Assembly: GCF_025698545.1 (NCBI RefSeq)
Contig: NC_068577.1
Coordinates: 1,364,001-1,428,000, forward strand
Origin: Gossypium raimondii
Taxonomy: Eukaryota > Streptophyta > Magnoliopsida > Malvales > Malvaceae
Reading direction: 5' to 3'
Length of the DNA: 64,000 nt
This document shows positions 34,830 to 45,365 of this stretch, one piece after another; position 1 is the first letter of the stretch; the number at the start of each line of letters is the position of its first letter. The position numbers and the translations under genes were made by a program. The notes beneath the pieces were generated by a model. It was given only the letters and a program-made list of their open reading frames with translations. It was not told the DNA's origin and ran no database searches.

Positions 34830-35280
34830 GTAGTATTATAACTACCCAAGCTTGAAGGTTTACTCGAAATTTGGGAGGATTTGGGCAAATATATTAAGCT
34901 CAAAAAATGAACTTGAGAAAAAAATTAAGCCTGTCTAAAATATGGATTGAGCTCCAACCTTGAATGTTCAATGCCTGAACTTCACTCGGCCTGTTGTGTA
35001 AATTTATAATGTTTTATATGAACTTATATTTACATATTATGTAATTTATAATATATAAAAATTATATCTATAGTAGTATACAAACTATGACCATATATAA
35101 ACTTATTAATAATTAAATTAAATTAATATAAATATATTTTTTAAATATGGACATGCTTAAAATAAGTTTGGGTTAGCTATTTACAAATATAAGCCTATAT
35201 TTCGGATTGGGCTATGCTTGAACAAGTATAAAGTGTATTAATATCATGCCTAAGCTCAGTCCGACCCATGAACACCTCTA
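34830..35280. mobile_element. hAT-like MITE of the CATGAACACCTCTA family (eroded copy)
   Basis: The right end CCGACCCATGAACACCTCTA is the same terminal repeat seen at 46836-47235 and related to 61072-61608. The left end near 34830-34850 is eroded (TAGTATTATAACTACCC). The body has ATTTGGGAGGATTTGGGC and GGGCTATGCTTG segments typical of the family. Confidence 0.55.
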
Positions 35281-35455
35281 AATAGTATCAATGTGAATAA
35301 CTATATTATTAATTTTTAAAAATTTAATCAAAACTAAAAGTTTATGCGCATAATTACGTAAATTCAAACTTTATGTATCAAACTATGCAATAAATCAAAG
35401 TTTATACACATGCTTAATATCTAAATTACTTCTAAATACAATTTTACCCTTAAAT

Positions 35456-35713
35456 TTTTAACTTTCGATAATAAGAAACTGCCACTTGTTCAATCAAGTG
35501 TTAAAAAGCTTGATGTCTATGAGTAAGGTCTCATATTTAAGTTTTGTAGATAAAAAATACAAGGGTGGAAAAGCTGCCTTAAATTTTGAACTTTCGATCG
35601 TAAGAGACTGCCACTTGTTCAATCAAGTGTTAAAAAGCTTGATGTCAATGTGTAAGGTCTCAGATTTAAGTTTTATAGATAAAAAATACATGGGTGGAAA
35701 AGCTTCCCTTCTT
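35456..35713. repeat. 129-bp tandem duplication
   Basis: Two head-to-tail copies of a 129-bp unit (for example CTGCCACTTGTTCAATCAAG at about 35480 and 35609), differing at a modest number of positions. A frame of 79 codons (35486-35725) stays open through both copies but I recognise no protein. Confidence 0.8.
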
Positions 35714-35997
35714 TTAGGGATCTAATTCGACTTAACTCCAAATGTATTTAGAGTCAATGTGACTACTGAATGCAGAAATATTTTAGATGATAAAACTTTC
35801 GGTTACAAGCAATGTTTTAAAAATCAAACCAATGATTAAACTGGTCATTGGTTCTCTGTTTAACTTTAAAGATCGGTTCAATATATTTGTTCGGACTAAC
35901 ATAGCAGTCGGTTTCCGATCCAATTAGTCCAATTGACAAGTTTGATCTCGTTCCACCAACATTATCACGAGAGAGAAAGAATAAATGGATAATACTA

Positions 35998-36107
35998 GGC
36001 CCAGTAAAAACAGGCCGAAATTGGGTCCAAATATTGATAATACTTCTGACCATATAAATTAACTATAAAAGTTCGAATCGTTTCGTCCCAAAAAGTAAAA
36101 ACCCTAA
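35998..36107 (+). promoter_or_regulatory. Site II and telo-box motifs of the eIF3f promoter
   Basis: GGCCCA (the inverse of the site II core TGGGCC) at 35998-36003 and a perfect telo-box AAACCCTAA at 36099-36107, 53 bases before the start codon. This pair is the known promoter signature of plant translation and ribosomal protein genes. Confidence 0.6.
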
Positions 36108-36159
36108 ATTCTCACTTCTTTCGCTCTCAAAACCAAAACTAGAAGATCGGGGAGACAAG

Positions 36160-38122
36160 ATGGCGGCCGGCGATCACACCGTTTTGCAGCTCAGTACGCC
36201 GTCAACGGCGAACCTGTCGGCCAAGGTTCATCCTCTCGTCATCTTTAACATCTGCGATTGCTACGTCAGACGCCCCGACCAAGCCGAGCGCGTAATCGGC
36301 ACGCTCCTCGGCTCCGTCCTTCCTGATGGCACCGTTGATATCCGTAACTCCTATGCCGTTCCTCACACCGAATCCGCCGAACAGGTGCCCTAATTTTTAT
36401 CTTCAGAGTATTGTATTTTTAATTTTTTTAACAGATTTCTCTTTTGGATTGAGATCTGCTTAGCTTATAATTAAAGTTGAATTCTTTATCTGATTTTTAG
36501 GTAGAGCATTATGCTGAAATAAATAGAAGAGATCTATGATACTGATTTTAGGGTTTTCTAAAGGAATTGAATGAGATGCTTTTTTATGATTATTGTTCTT
36601 TGTAAATTGAATTTGTTTCTTAACACTTGATAGTGCTGTAAATAATGATTTGAGGATAGGCATTAATTAAGGTTAGATTGAAATAATTTCATAAATAAGA
36701 GCACAATTGTACATTGTGAATAGGTTATTAAGTCTTAGCATTTTGTGACTGATATGAAATATTTTGCAGTCACTACTTTCTAAGTAATACTAATGATGAT
36801 GGCTTACAGATATTTAGGTTTTTTTTTCTTTTAATTGCTTTTGTAATTCTCTCTAGTACTTCTGCAGGTTGCTTTGGATATTGAATACCATCATAATATG
36901 TTAGTCTCCCACCAAAAAGTGAATCCAAAGGAAGTAATTGTTGGATGGTAATTATCAGCTCCCTACCAAGTTATATTTTCTTTCTCATAAAAAAGAAAAA
37001 AAAATTGTTGAAAGCTCTTTAGTCCCCTTTAGGTGTTATGCAAATGTAAGACTATTTGTATAAAAGTTCTCTCTTCCCACTGTCATGGTTGAATTGATTA
37101 CCCACCTAATGCGAGTTTGTGTATTTTTTGTTGTACTTCCAACTTTTCCAGGTATTCTACTGGCCTTGGAGTCACTGGTGGTAGTGCATTGATCCATGAT
37201 TTTTATTCTAGGGAAGTCCCAAACCCTATTCATTTGACAGTGGATACGGGATTTAGGAATGGAGAGGGCACGATAAAGGCCTACGTTTCTGTCAATTTAG
37301 CTCTTGGAGACCGACAGCTTGCTGCTCAATTCCAAGAAATTCCTCTTGATCTACGTATGGTTGAAGCTGAGCGACTCGGGTGTATGTATCACTTTAACAA
37401 TCTTAGACGCTATCTTATAGTAATGCCTATTCTCTTTCTCACTCTATGTGAGTATGATCATGCGTGTATTGCTTGAACACAGTCTCACCCGTCTCTATAC
37501 TTGTCTAAGAAAGTGGAATGCCCTGCATCTTTTTAATATCTTCACCTGTTACTGCAAAGTAAAGAATCTTGATACAATCTAACTAAAGGAATTTGTTGAA
37601 AAACCAGTTGACATCCTGAAGACAACAGCGGTTGACAAACTGCCGAATGATTTGGAAGGAATGGAAGTCACAATGCAAAGACTGTTGGCTTTAATAGATG
37701 ATGTCTACAAATACGTAGATGATGTTGTGGTACGTAAATTAGCTCCATCTCTATCCATCTTTTTTTTATTTGTCACAATTGCTTTCTGTTATAACGTCTG
37801 TTCCCTTTCTCAGGAGGGGCGTGTTGCGGCTGATAATAGCATCGGCAGATTTATATCAGACACAGTAGCCTCCTTGCCTAAACTATCGCCATCCGTATTT
37901 GATAAGCTTGTGAATGATAGTCTGCAGGTACGATTTGATTAATTTTCGAATATCATAACAGTTGTGCTTTGGTGGTGAAATCTCCCAAAATAATGTTTTG
38001 ACACTAATTTATGTGGATTTTGAGTGGTGCAGGATCAGTTGCTGTTATTATACTTGTCGAGCATCACTAGGACACAACTTGGATTAGCTGAGAAGTTGAA
38101 CACAGCTGCACAGATCCTGTGA
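36160..38122 (+). CDS. TIF3F1: Translation initiation factor eIF3 subunit F
   Basis: Six coding exons: 36160-36384, 36868-36947, 37152-37381, 37608-37729, 37814-37927 and 38033-38122. All are GT-AG and phases close to 286 residues (Arabidopsis subunit about 293). The protein is the MPN-domain subunit f of the eIF3 complex that loads the 40S ribosome in the cytosol. Signature stretches include VFNICDCYVRRPDQAERVIG-type wording early (here VIFNICDCYVRRPDQAERVI), GTVDIRNSYAVPH, IHLTVDTGFRNGEGTIKAYV, KLPNDLEGMEVTMQRLL and the tail SSITRTQLGLAEKLNTAAQIL. The MPN domain (about residues 25-160) lacks the JAMM metal-binding histidines, as expected for eIF3f. The start ATG sits in a GACAAGATGGC context. 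It converges with the C2-domain gene downstream. Confidence 0.96.
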
Positions 38123-39168
38123 TTTGGGTCCAAAGTGATAAATTTTTGTTCTTAGGCGAATCACGTGCTTTGATTGTGGGAAACTTTAGCTGGAGAAAGA
38201 TTATATGTTATTATTATTGGCGGTTCAAAATGACCTCTGTAGTTGCTGTAAGTTGTCCTTTTCTCCTAAACTACATGTCCTCCAGCTGTGAGGTTGAATT
38301 AAATTTCGCTTTTAATTCCTTCTCTTTTTCTTCAATATTCTTATTTCAACATTTAATTTTGTTTAATTTTGCTACAAACTCTTAGTTTTCTTCTAATAAA
38401 TTTATTTTGGGAGTGAAACTTGGCAAAGCAAATATGGATTAGGCATTACGTGACTCGAGTCAAACTAGAAAGGCTTTTATGGGTGTCTTTCCCTAATGCA
38501 AGGAATGTGAGATACCATAAGTGCACACAAACTAATCGAACAAAGCATTCACGGTATCAGGCAACTCTAATTAACCACAAACAAGTATCATCCAGAGGAA
38601 TCATCTTACAGAGTAACAAAATGAAAAATGCCTTAATGAGGTCGGTAACCCCTTCTATCTCATAGAAAACATAACTTGACTTACCCTAATGAGGTCCCAC
38701 GGGCAGTAAATTGGTTCAGCTCAGTTTTACTCCATTAAACCTTCAAGACTGAACCTTGGTACAGACAAATGACATGAAAATGCCTTTCCAGCATCACCGG
38801 CAGGTAAGTAATGATAATCCGAAGCATTTCTGAACCGCCATAGCTGAATATGATTTTGACCCTTTATTACCCACAAGTTCAACTACCTACCATCATATTC
38901 AGCAACACAGAAAAAAGGCATTGAAAGATTAACTCCAAGAAATGGGAAAGATTCAACAATTAAAAACTAACAATTTATTGTTGTAGCAGAAGAAAATAGC
39001 AGAACACGTAACAGGCATCAAAAGAGTTATTCTTAGCTCACTCTTTTCTCGGATCGTTTTTAATCCCCAGGCATTAAGAACACAAAACTCATCATCAGCT
39101 GATCACAGATTATTTACATACATATTTATAAAAATATACCCCATCAGCATCGTTGTAGATAAAAGCAA
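38123..39168. other. Convergent 3' region between eIF3f and the C2 gene
   Basis: Holds the two 3' UTRs. No further gene or clear repeat recognised. The plus-strand frame near 38420-38665 matches nothing known to me. Confidence 0.4.
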
Positions 39169-40053
39169 TCAATAATCCGGATGACGGTAATCACTATAAT
39201 CATCCCTGTCCCTTGATGCGACGTCGTCCTCCACTCTTCCACGATTCCTTTCTTCTTCGTATCTCAATCCTTCTTCTAATGATAATCCACCTAAAGCCCC
39301 CGCAGCCGCTCCAACAGTTGATCCGGTCCCAAATTTAGGGCCTCCTCTAGGTCTCTGATCATAGGGAGAGTAATCTAACGGTGCTGATGGACCAGTGTAG
39401 CTGTAAGACCGCTCCAAGAAAGGACGAGGAGGCATGGGCGGCGGCGGAGTAGGATAGTAGTGATTGGAGAAATGGGGAGAATACGAATCGGGGACGGAGT
39501 ACGTAGGCGATTGAGGCGGCGGAGGGTGAGAAACGTAGGGCAAACCGGAGTATCTTGGCGGATGGGGAGGGACATTTGTGTAATAATAGTTAGGAGGGGC
39601 AAAATGGTAATCAGGCGGTGGAGGAAGGGGACGTTCGCGAATCCCGAGTTTCACCCGAATCTTGCCCTGGGGACGACCCGAGGGTCGGAGGAGAGGGAAG
39701 GTTCGGATCTTGGAACGGTCATCCGGGTCGGGTAATTCTTTGAGTTCGACACGGAGAGTGGCGACTAACGGCTTAGGTGTTTCCGATGGCTTGGAGTGAA
39801 AAATCTCGAGGGTTAAAACGACGTCGTGTAGAGGGGAGGGAAGGGGAAGGGTGAAACGCTCGTTCCATACCGGTCGGGTTGATCCGGCATCGTCCGAACG
39901 GGTCGAGAGACGGCGGTCTGGATCGACCCAGAAGACAGCGTAGGGTTTGAGATCGCCGTTTCGCCAGTTGACGTTCTTTAGATGCTTGGCTGAGACGACG
40001 GTGAGGTCGAGATCAATAGATGACGGTGGCGGCGGTCGATAGGAAGCGGCCAT
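39169..40053 (-). CDS. SRC2-like C2-domain protein with proline/tyrosine-rich middle
   Basis: Intronless gene of 294 codons. Residues about 12-140 form a C2 domain, with DLDLTVVSAKHLKNVNWRNG, LKPYAVFWVDP, TRPVWNERFTLPL, then a GKIRVKLGI end. Residues about 145-225 are rich in Pro, Tyr and Ser (PPPPDYHFAPPNYYY). The C-terminal part has GTGSTVGAAAGALGGLSLEEG and an acidic, Arg-rich tail, as in SRC2-type proteins. C2 domains bind membranes, often with calcium; SRC2-like proteins are stress-responsive and associate with endomembranes or the plasma membrane. Several of the usual calcium-binding Asp positions are hard to place by eye, so calcium dependence is uncertain. The coding region is GC-rich relative to its flanks. 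Confidence 0.88.
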   Translation of the reverse strand: MAASYRPPPPSSIDLDLTVVSAKHLKNVNWRNGDLKPYAVFWVDPDRRLSTRSDDAGSTRPVWNERFTLPLPSPLHDVVLTLEIFHSKPSETPKPLVATLRVELKELPDPDDRSKIRTFPLLRPSGRPQGKIRVKLGIRERPLPPPPDYHFAPPNYYYTNVPPHPPRYSGLPYVSHPPPPQSPTYSVPDSYSPHFSNHYYPTPPPPMPPRPFLERSYSYTGPSAPLDYSPYDQRPRGGPKFGTGSTVGAAAGALGGLSLEEGLRYEEERNRGRVEDDVASRDRDDYSDYRHPDY

Positions 40054-40440
40054 AGAGAAGGCTTGCGACGGTTCGCTGCTGGAAGATGCTAACGCGCGCC
40101 GTATAAAAAGGATGGTGTTTTTTGAAAGGAGATTTTTGTGAATGGGGGGAGTGAGGGGAGGAGATGATTTGCTTAGCTTGGGAAGGGGACAAAAGGGAGG
40201 AAGGAAAGCAAAATGACAGTTTTAACCTTCGTGACGTGTGGAGTCTAGGATTTGTAAACGTGGCAAATCCTTATTGGTTTAGAGGAGTCAAAAGTCAATT
40301 ACTTTTTGGATATCATTATTTATTTATTTATTTTGGCAGAAAAAGATGAAAGCAGCAGCATATATTCTCTACAGCAAGGGAATAGTGTATTTATTAGAAG
40401 AATCCAAGTTCTAAGGTATCCTAAGAGCTCAAGCCTATCT
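40054..40440 (-). promoter_or_regulatory. Upstream region of the C2 gene
   Basis: 5' leader and promoter of the C2-domain gene, read on the minus strand. A GACGTGTGG near 40233 and an ACGTGGC near 40258 are ACGT-core, ABRE-like sites. No plant TATA box is clear in the proper orientation. Confidence 0.35.
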
Positions 40441-40451
40441 ATCTGATCCAT

Positions 40452-40801
40452 AATGGGTGTAATCCTGTTAAGATTGAATTCGAGTTCGATTCAACACCTA
40501 TTTCTAAGTTCGATTCGAAACATATTCAAGTTACTCTAACTCGAACTCAATAACTGAGTTTAGGATTGATAATATATATTAAGGATAATGATTTAATTTA
40601 TTAATATAAAAATATAAAAAACATGATAAGGCTCGTGAGCCATTTGAATCAAGTTTTACTTTGCTCAAATTCGGTTTAATCAATAACTTAAATTGTTTAA
40701 ACTCAAGGTTGGCTCAATAATTATCAAATCGAGTTTGATTTTTTGTTTTTAATTGAACACGAGTAGCTTGTGAGTACCAATGTTTCATTTACACCCCTAA
40801 T
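40452..40801. mobile_element. Possible hAT-like MITE with GGGTGTAA ends
   Basis: Starts TAATGGGTGTAATCC and ends TTTACACCCCTAA, an imperfect inverted repeat. The interior carries repeated TCGAGTTCGATTC/GAATCGAG wording. The 8-bp flanks agree only partly, so the target duplication is not convincing. Confidence 0.4.
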
Positions 40802-42118
40802 TGATATTGCTATAAGGTTAATTTCAAAAAGAAAATATTTTTGGAAAGGGTTAGTCTTTGGTACACTGGCAATGTACTTTTTCTTATTCCACAAGTAATT
40901 TTAAAAAAATATCACGACTCTCTTATTTTTAAAATATTTTTTATTAAATAGGACAATTGTTAACCTCCTAATTTTACTTGTGAAGTCTAAAACTATAGCA
41001 ATATACCAAATATTTTTCTCTTGGAAAATGGTGTAAAAGGTATGGCTTGTTAATTTTGAGTGTTTACTATTGTTACACAAAATTATCATTGAAAGTTAAA
41101 ATATCAATTTTAGACTATCATGTTAGAAATGAAAAATAAATTAATTTAGATAATATTTAAATAATTTAATATAATTATATATAAAATATACATTTTAAAT
41201 ATTTTTAAGTAAAATTAATAAATTATTTGTAAATTTAATAATACATGAAATATTTTAAAAATTAAAATATAATAATAAATTATATTAAATTAATTTACTA
41301 TAATAATACTTACATATATTTAAATAATTTAATATAATGATAGATAAAATATAAATTAGCCTAAAATTTTAAATATATTTTAAATAGTCAATATATAAAA
41401 TTTTAAATACATTTTAAACTATTAATACAAATAAAGATATATTAATAATTTGAACTCCCAAACACAAAAATAAGGGCACTTAAACCTTAAAATTTGGGTT
41501 TCGATTGAAAACATTTTTCAAAAAATTTATCCGCATTGGTAATTCTTATTAATATTGAAAGTTGGTAACTAAAGATAATTAATCACAATACTAATATTTT
41601 TATCAATTGTTTTTATTTTTATTGGTATAATAACAAATTTAACCTTTAAAGTATACACGTTTTGTCTATTTAATCTTTGATTTAACAAAGTTAGGCCGCA
41701 ACATTACGCATTCATCAATTTGATCATAATTTAAAAGATTTAGCATGTAATATTTAAACATTCGGTCAACATTTAGGCAAAATATATAAATATTAAGGGC
41801 TAAATTTATTATTATATCAATCAAAACTATATTCAATTGACGAAAAATATTAACGTCATGATTAATTATTTTAGTTGCTCACTAATTAATATTAATTTTA
41901 AGTGAAATCAATAAATGGTAGTGAACAAAAAGATATTTTTACATTACTAATCATATGTTCACGTGTCTTTTATTACCAATAAAACGAAGACGTTTTAGGC
42001 TTTGGTAAAAGACAACTTATAATCTTGACTTCGAGCGACACTGCCAACTTCTCTCCTCACTCTCTAATTACCAGTAGCGCCGTTTCCGTACATTTCCCCT
42101 AAAATCTCCATAGACAAA
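40802..42118. other. AT-rich gap upstream of the signal peptidase subunit gene
   Basis: Very AT-rich, with several self-similar ATAATTTAATATAAT-type segments near 41150-41420. No gene seen. The last ~100 bases hold the leader of the next gene. Confidence 0.4.
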
Positions 42119-44529
42119 ATGCAAGAAGTGAAGGCTGAGATTGCAACCAAAAATTCAAAGAAGGCAAATCTATTAGATCACAATTCCCTCAAACACATCC
42201 TCGACGAATCCGTCTCTGAGGTATAATAAAAATTTTGAAAAAAATTTAAAAAATATCAATTGAAATAACCCTAGATCCATTCATCTTCACGATTTACTGC
42301 TCGAATTTTTCGAATAATTTTTTTTTTGTACTTTCAATTTTTTTTTTTTGTATTTGAATAGATCGTTACGAGTCGTGGGTATGCGGAAGACGTGAGGATG
42401 AGCAATGTCAGATTATTCATTGGAACGATTATCATTGTAATCGCTCTATTTGCTCAGTTTTACAAAAAGAAGTTCCCTGGAAACCGTGATTTCCTCATTG
42501 GTTGCATTGTATTATATCCTTTTTTTCAGAATTTGTTTGTTTTGGTTTATCGTAATTGCTAGATAAATAGTTGTTCAAGAATGTTTAGGATGAATTTGAA
42601 TTGAATTTCTTTATTTTGGAATAATTTTTAATTAAAAATTTGTGATGAGAATCTATTATAGGTTTCATTTGGTTGTTTATGTTGTTATATAATAGAAGGA
42701 TAATAGTATTATTTAAAATGCAGTTCATATCTATGCATAAATTGATCCGTATGAAAGTAAAATTAGGTATATTCTTATTAAAAAGTAATTTAATTGTGTA
42801 AAACTAGATTAGCTTGGATAACCGAATGATCTTTTTATTTCTTATTTCTAGATTTGAAACAGAGAAGCAAAAGCAACTGAACTAGACTGAGTCTAAGGTT
42901 ACCTAATACATTTTTTGGTCTGATCTTATGTTAAATTTTCTATTGAAATTCATATTTTTTAATTTGTTCCAAAAAAAAAAAATCCCCATTTTTAGTATTA
43001 TACTTAGTTATTAAGAGCATTAAAAAAAAGAAAAAACCTTCCATTAGCCTGACATAGGTTCAACATTTGGCTTCTTTGTGAACCCCCCCCCCCCTCTTTT
43101 CCCTTTTTGTTATGCTTCACAAGTGAAACTATTTGGCCAGAGAGTATTTACGGCTAAGACAAGATGGTGCTAAAGATTTTGTGTTGATTTCCCTATTTAT
43201 TTTCTTGCTTTTCTTGGCAGCCAATGAGTGTAATCATGTTTGTTTGATCCTTGACTCTGGCAAGTATATAGTTTTCAATGTAATACTCCAGCTGTTCAGC
43301 TACAGAAAGGAAAAGAACGCAATTATGTTTACTTACCCTCCTCCTGTAAGTTCCTTGGCTTTCTAATTGAACATGTCTTCATTTTATATATTGTGCTATG
43401 AAATGATTTTCTTATCTTTAAGCTGATGTTATCTCATGTATATGATTAGGTAGGACTTTGGTCTTGATGTGCTTAAGCTGCGATGTTGGGTTTCCTCAAT
43501 ATTTGCATGGTTAACAACTCTTGAGATTACCATGTAATACTAATATATTTTAATGGCATGACATTGTATTCTTGAGTTTACAACTTTTTAATGCGAATAC
43601 AATGTGATCTAACTCTGGTTCAAATTTCTAATAGAAAGTTGTAAACTATTTGCATCATAAATGAAATTGAAGGATTGCTTTGTGTCTATAATTAGCTCAG
43701 TTTACAACCTTTTTTCTAATGTACTGCCAATGCTTTTAGAGTAATTGTGTGGAATAATGGCATCCAACAGGTATATAGATTCTTGAGTACTGCTCGAGGT
43801 AATCATATTTCTTGTACTAGCTAAAAATAAACAAACACCCATTCTTACAAAGTATGTGCATATGCTTTCTGTGTGCCTTGGGCTGAAAGGAACTTTCCAA
43901 TTTACTAAAATTGAAAAGTAAATGTGCCAATGGATCTAGTTCTTGAGGTCCCTAGGATGCCCATGGAGTGTACTTGTTTAAAAAGCTCTGCATGCGTTAT
44001 TTTCTACAGCAAAGTGCTTATCTCGTATTTTCAGGGATCCGTCACCAGCACCGGATTGGTGGTCTCTTCAAAGTTGCCAAGATTCTCTGATCTTTATACG
44101 CTTAGCATAGTGAGTGCAGATCCCAAATCAATATCTGCAGGCAGACCGGTAGAGTTTACCAAAAGTGTTACCCAGTGGTATGTCTCCCATTTCCTTCTCC
44201 TTTCTTTCGCTCTTTACTATCCAGTTTTCAGCTATGTTATTCCAGCTTCTCATTCTTTTTGAAGTTTCAGTGTCCAACATATGTACAGACATGGGTATAC
44301 AAGTCATACGACTCTACAAGGATCTTCCAAATACATTAAAAAAATATACGAAAATAATTGAACATACCCGTATCCAACATTCGAGTCTGCATAACAAATG
44401 CAACCCTTTTCACAGCTGTTGAAATATTGCAGGTTCACGAAGGATGGAGTATTGGTGGAGGGCCTATTCTGGAAAGATGTTGGAGCACTAATTGATGATT
44501 ATGCAGCAGTACCTAAGAAAAAGAAGTGA
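42119..44529 (+). CDS. Signal peptidase complex subunit 2 (SPC25/SPCS2)
   Basis: Five coding exons: 42119-42220, 42362-42513, 43264-43345, 44035-44177 and 44433-44529, giving 191 residues (Arabidopsis about 192). The protein is a non-catalytic, two-helix subunit of the ER signal peptidase complex. The N-terminus NSKKANLLDHNSLKHILDES lies on the cytosolic side. Helix 1 is about residues 50-68 (RLFIGTIIIVIALFAQFY) and helix 2 about 77-97 (LIGCIVLY then VFNVILQLFSY). The C-terminal cytosolic part has KEKNAIMFTYPPP, LVVSSKLPRFSDLYTL, KSVTQWFTKDGVLVEGLFWK and a lysine-rich end KKKK. Intron 2 has minor-spliceosome signals (separate entry). It converges with the GH17 gene. Confidence 0.93.
42514..43263 (+). 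other. U12-type (minor spliceosome) intron with AT-AA ends
   Basis: The intron begins ATATCCTTT, an exact match to the AT-type U12 5' splice site. Near its end is TCCTTGAC (43248-43255), a strong U12 branch site with the branch A at 43254, nine bases before the 3' end. The only cut that keeps the conserved protein intact (CIVLY then IVFNV) ends the intron in AA at 43263. An in-frame alternative ends with AG at 43271 and drops three residues. No GT-AG choice fits. Confidence 0.8.
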
Positions 44530-45365
44530 TGTAAGAAGTAAGGTTTACTTTGATAGGCTACTTGTTAAAACTGTGAAGCCCTGGTGTGGCTTTCCGATAT
44601 AAAACATGTTAATTGATGATTATGGGACCTAGATTCTGAATCCATTTCGCCCAGCTTACAACATGGATCATTTGTTCATTAACCAAAAAAAAAAAAAAAA
44701 ACCCATCAAACATTCCTCAATAGTCAATCCCCACCCAAAATTTGGCCAATCAAATTATAAATATTTGCATGTACATGTAAATGAACAGAGCAGTTTGGTT
44801 TACCATGAACAAGATTTTGACTCGAATACGAATAAAGTTTGTTCAATTATTTATGTTCATAAACAAGAAACTCGATCGTTTTTTTGTTCTAATATTATAT
44901 TTTCATAAAATTATTTTGTGTTGAATATGTTTATTTATAATATAATTATTAACATTTACATATTTTAAATAAACAAAAATGAATTTATTAAGAGTTTAGT
45001 TGATTCCTGCATGAAACTTTCAATCAGGCACATAAACATGCCTAATGAATCAAATTACGTATCTTAGTGGACTATAACGCCAAAAACATAGCCTCGGGAA
45101 GTATATTAACATACAAATCTACTCTCTCACTGGAAAATCTCATTAAGCTGAACTTTAGTTTAGGTTCAAGTATATGTCATCATCAAGTTGATGATCTAAA
45201 TCCCTAACAGATCATATCACTCATATCCACTGAATTGCTACAAGATTTAATTAGCCTCAAAACCATGCATCAAAGGCACCCCAGAGAAAACCATAGACTT
45301 CAACCCTATAAGCTAAATGAGGCCATCATAAAATCATCCAGGGGATGCCATTGTCAATATGCAAA
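44530..45365. other. Convergent 3' region between SPC25 and GH17 genes
   Basis: 3' UTRs of both neighbours and AT-rich spacer with an A-run at 44683-44700. No additional gene recognised. Confidence 0.4.

Noticed and set aside
43081-43095. Run of C residues as a possible functional motif
   Set aside because: A homopolymer inside the U12 intron, most simply slippage or a sequencing artefact.
44663-44908. Plus-strand 81-codon frame after the signal peptidase subunit gene
   Set aside because: Starts across an A-run in the 3' flank, AT-rich, no known family.
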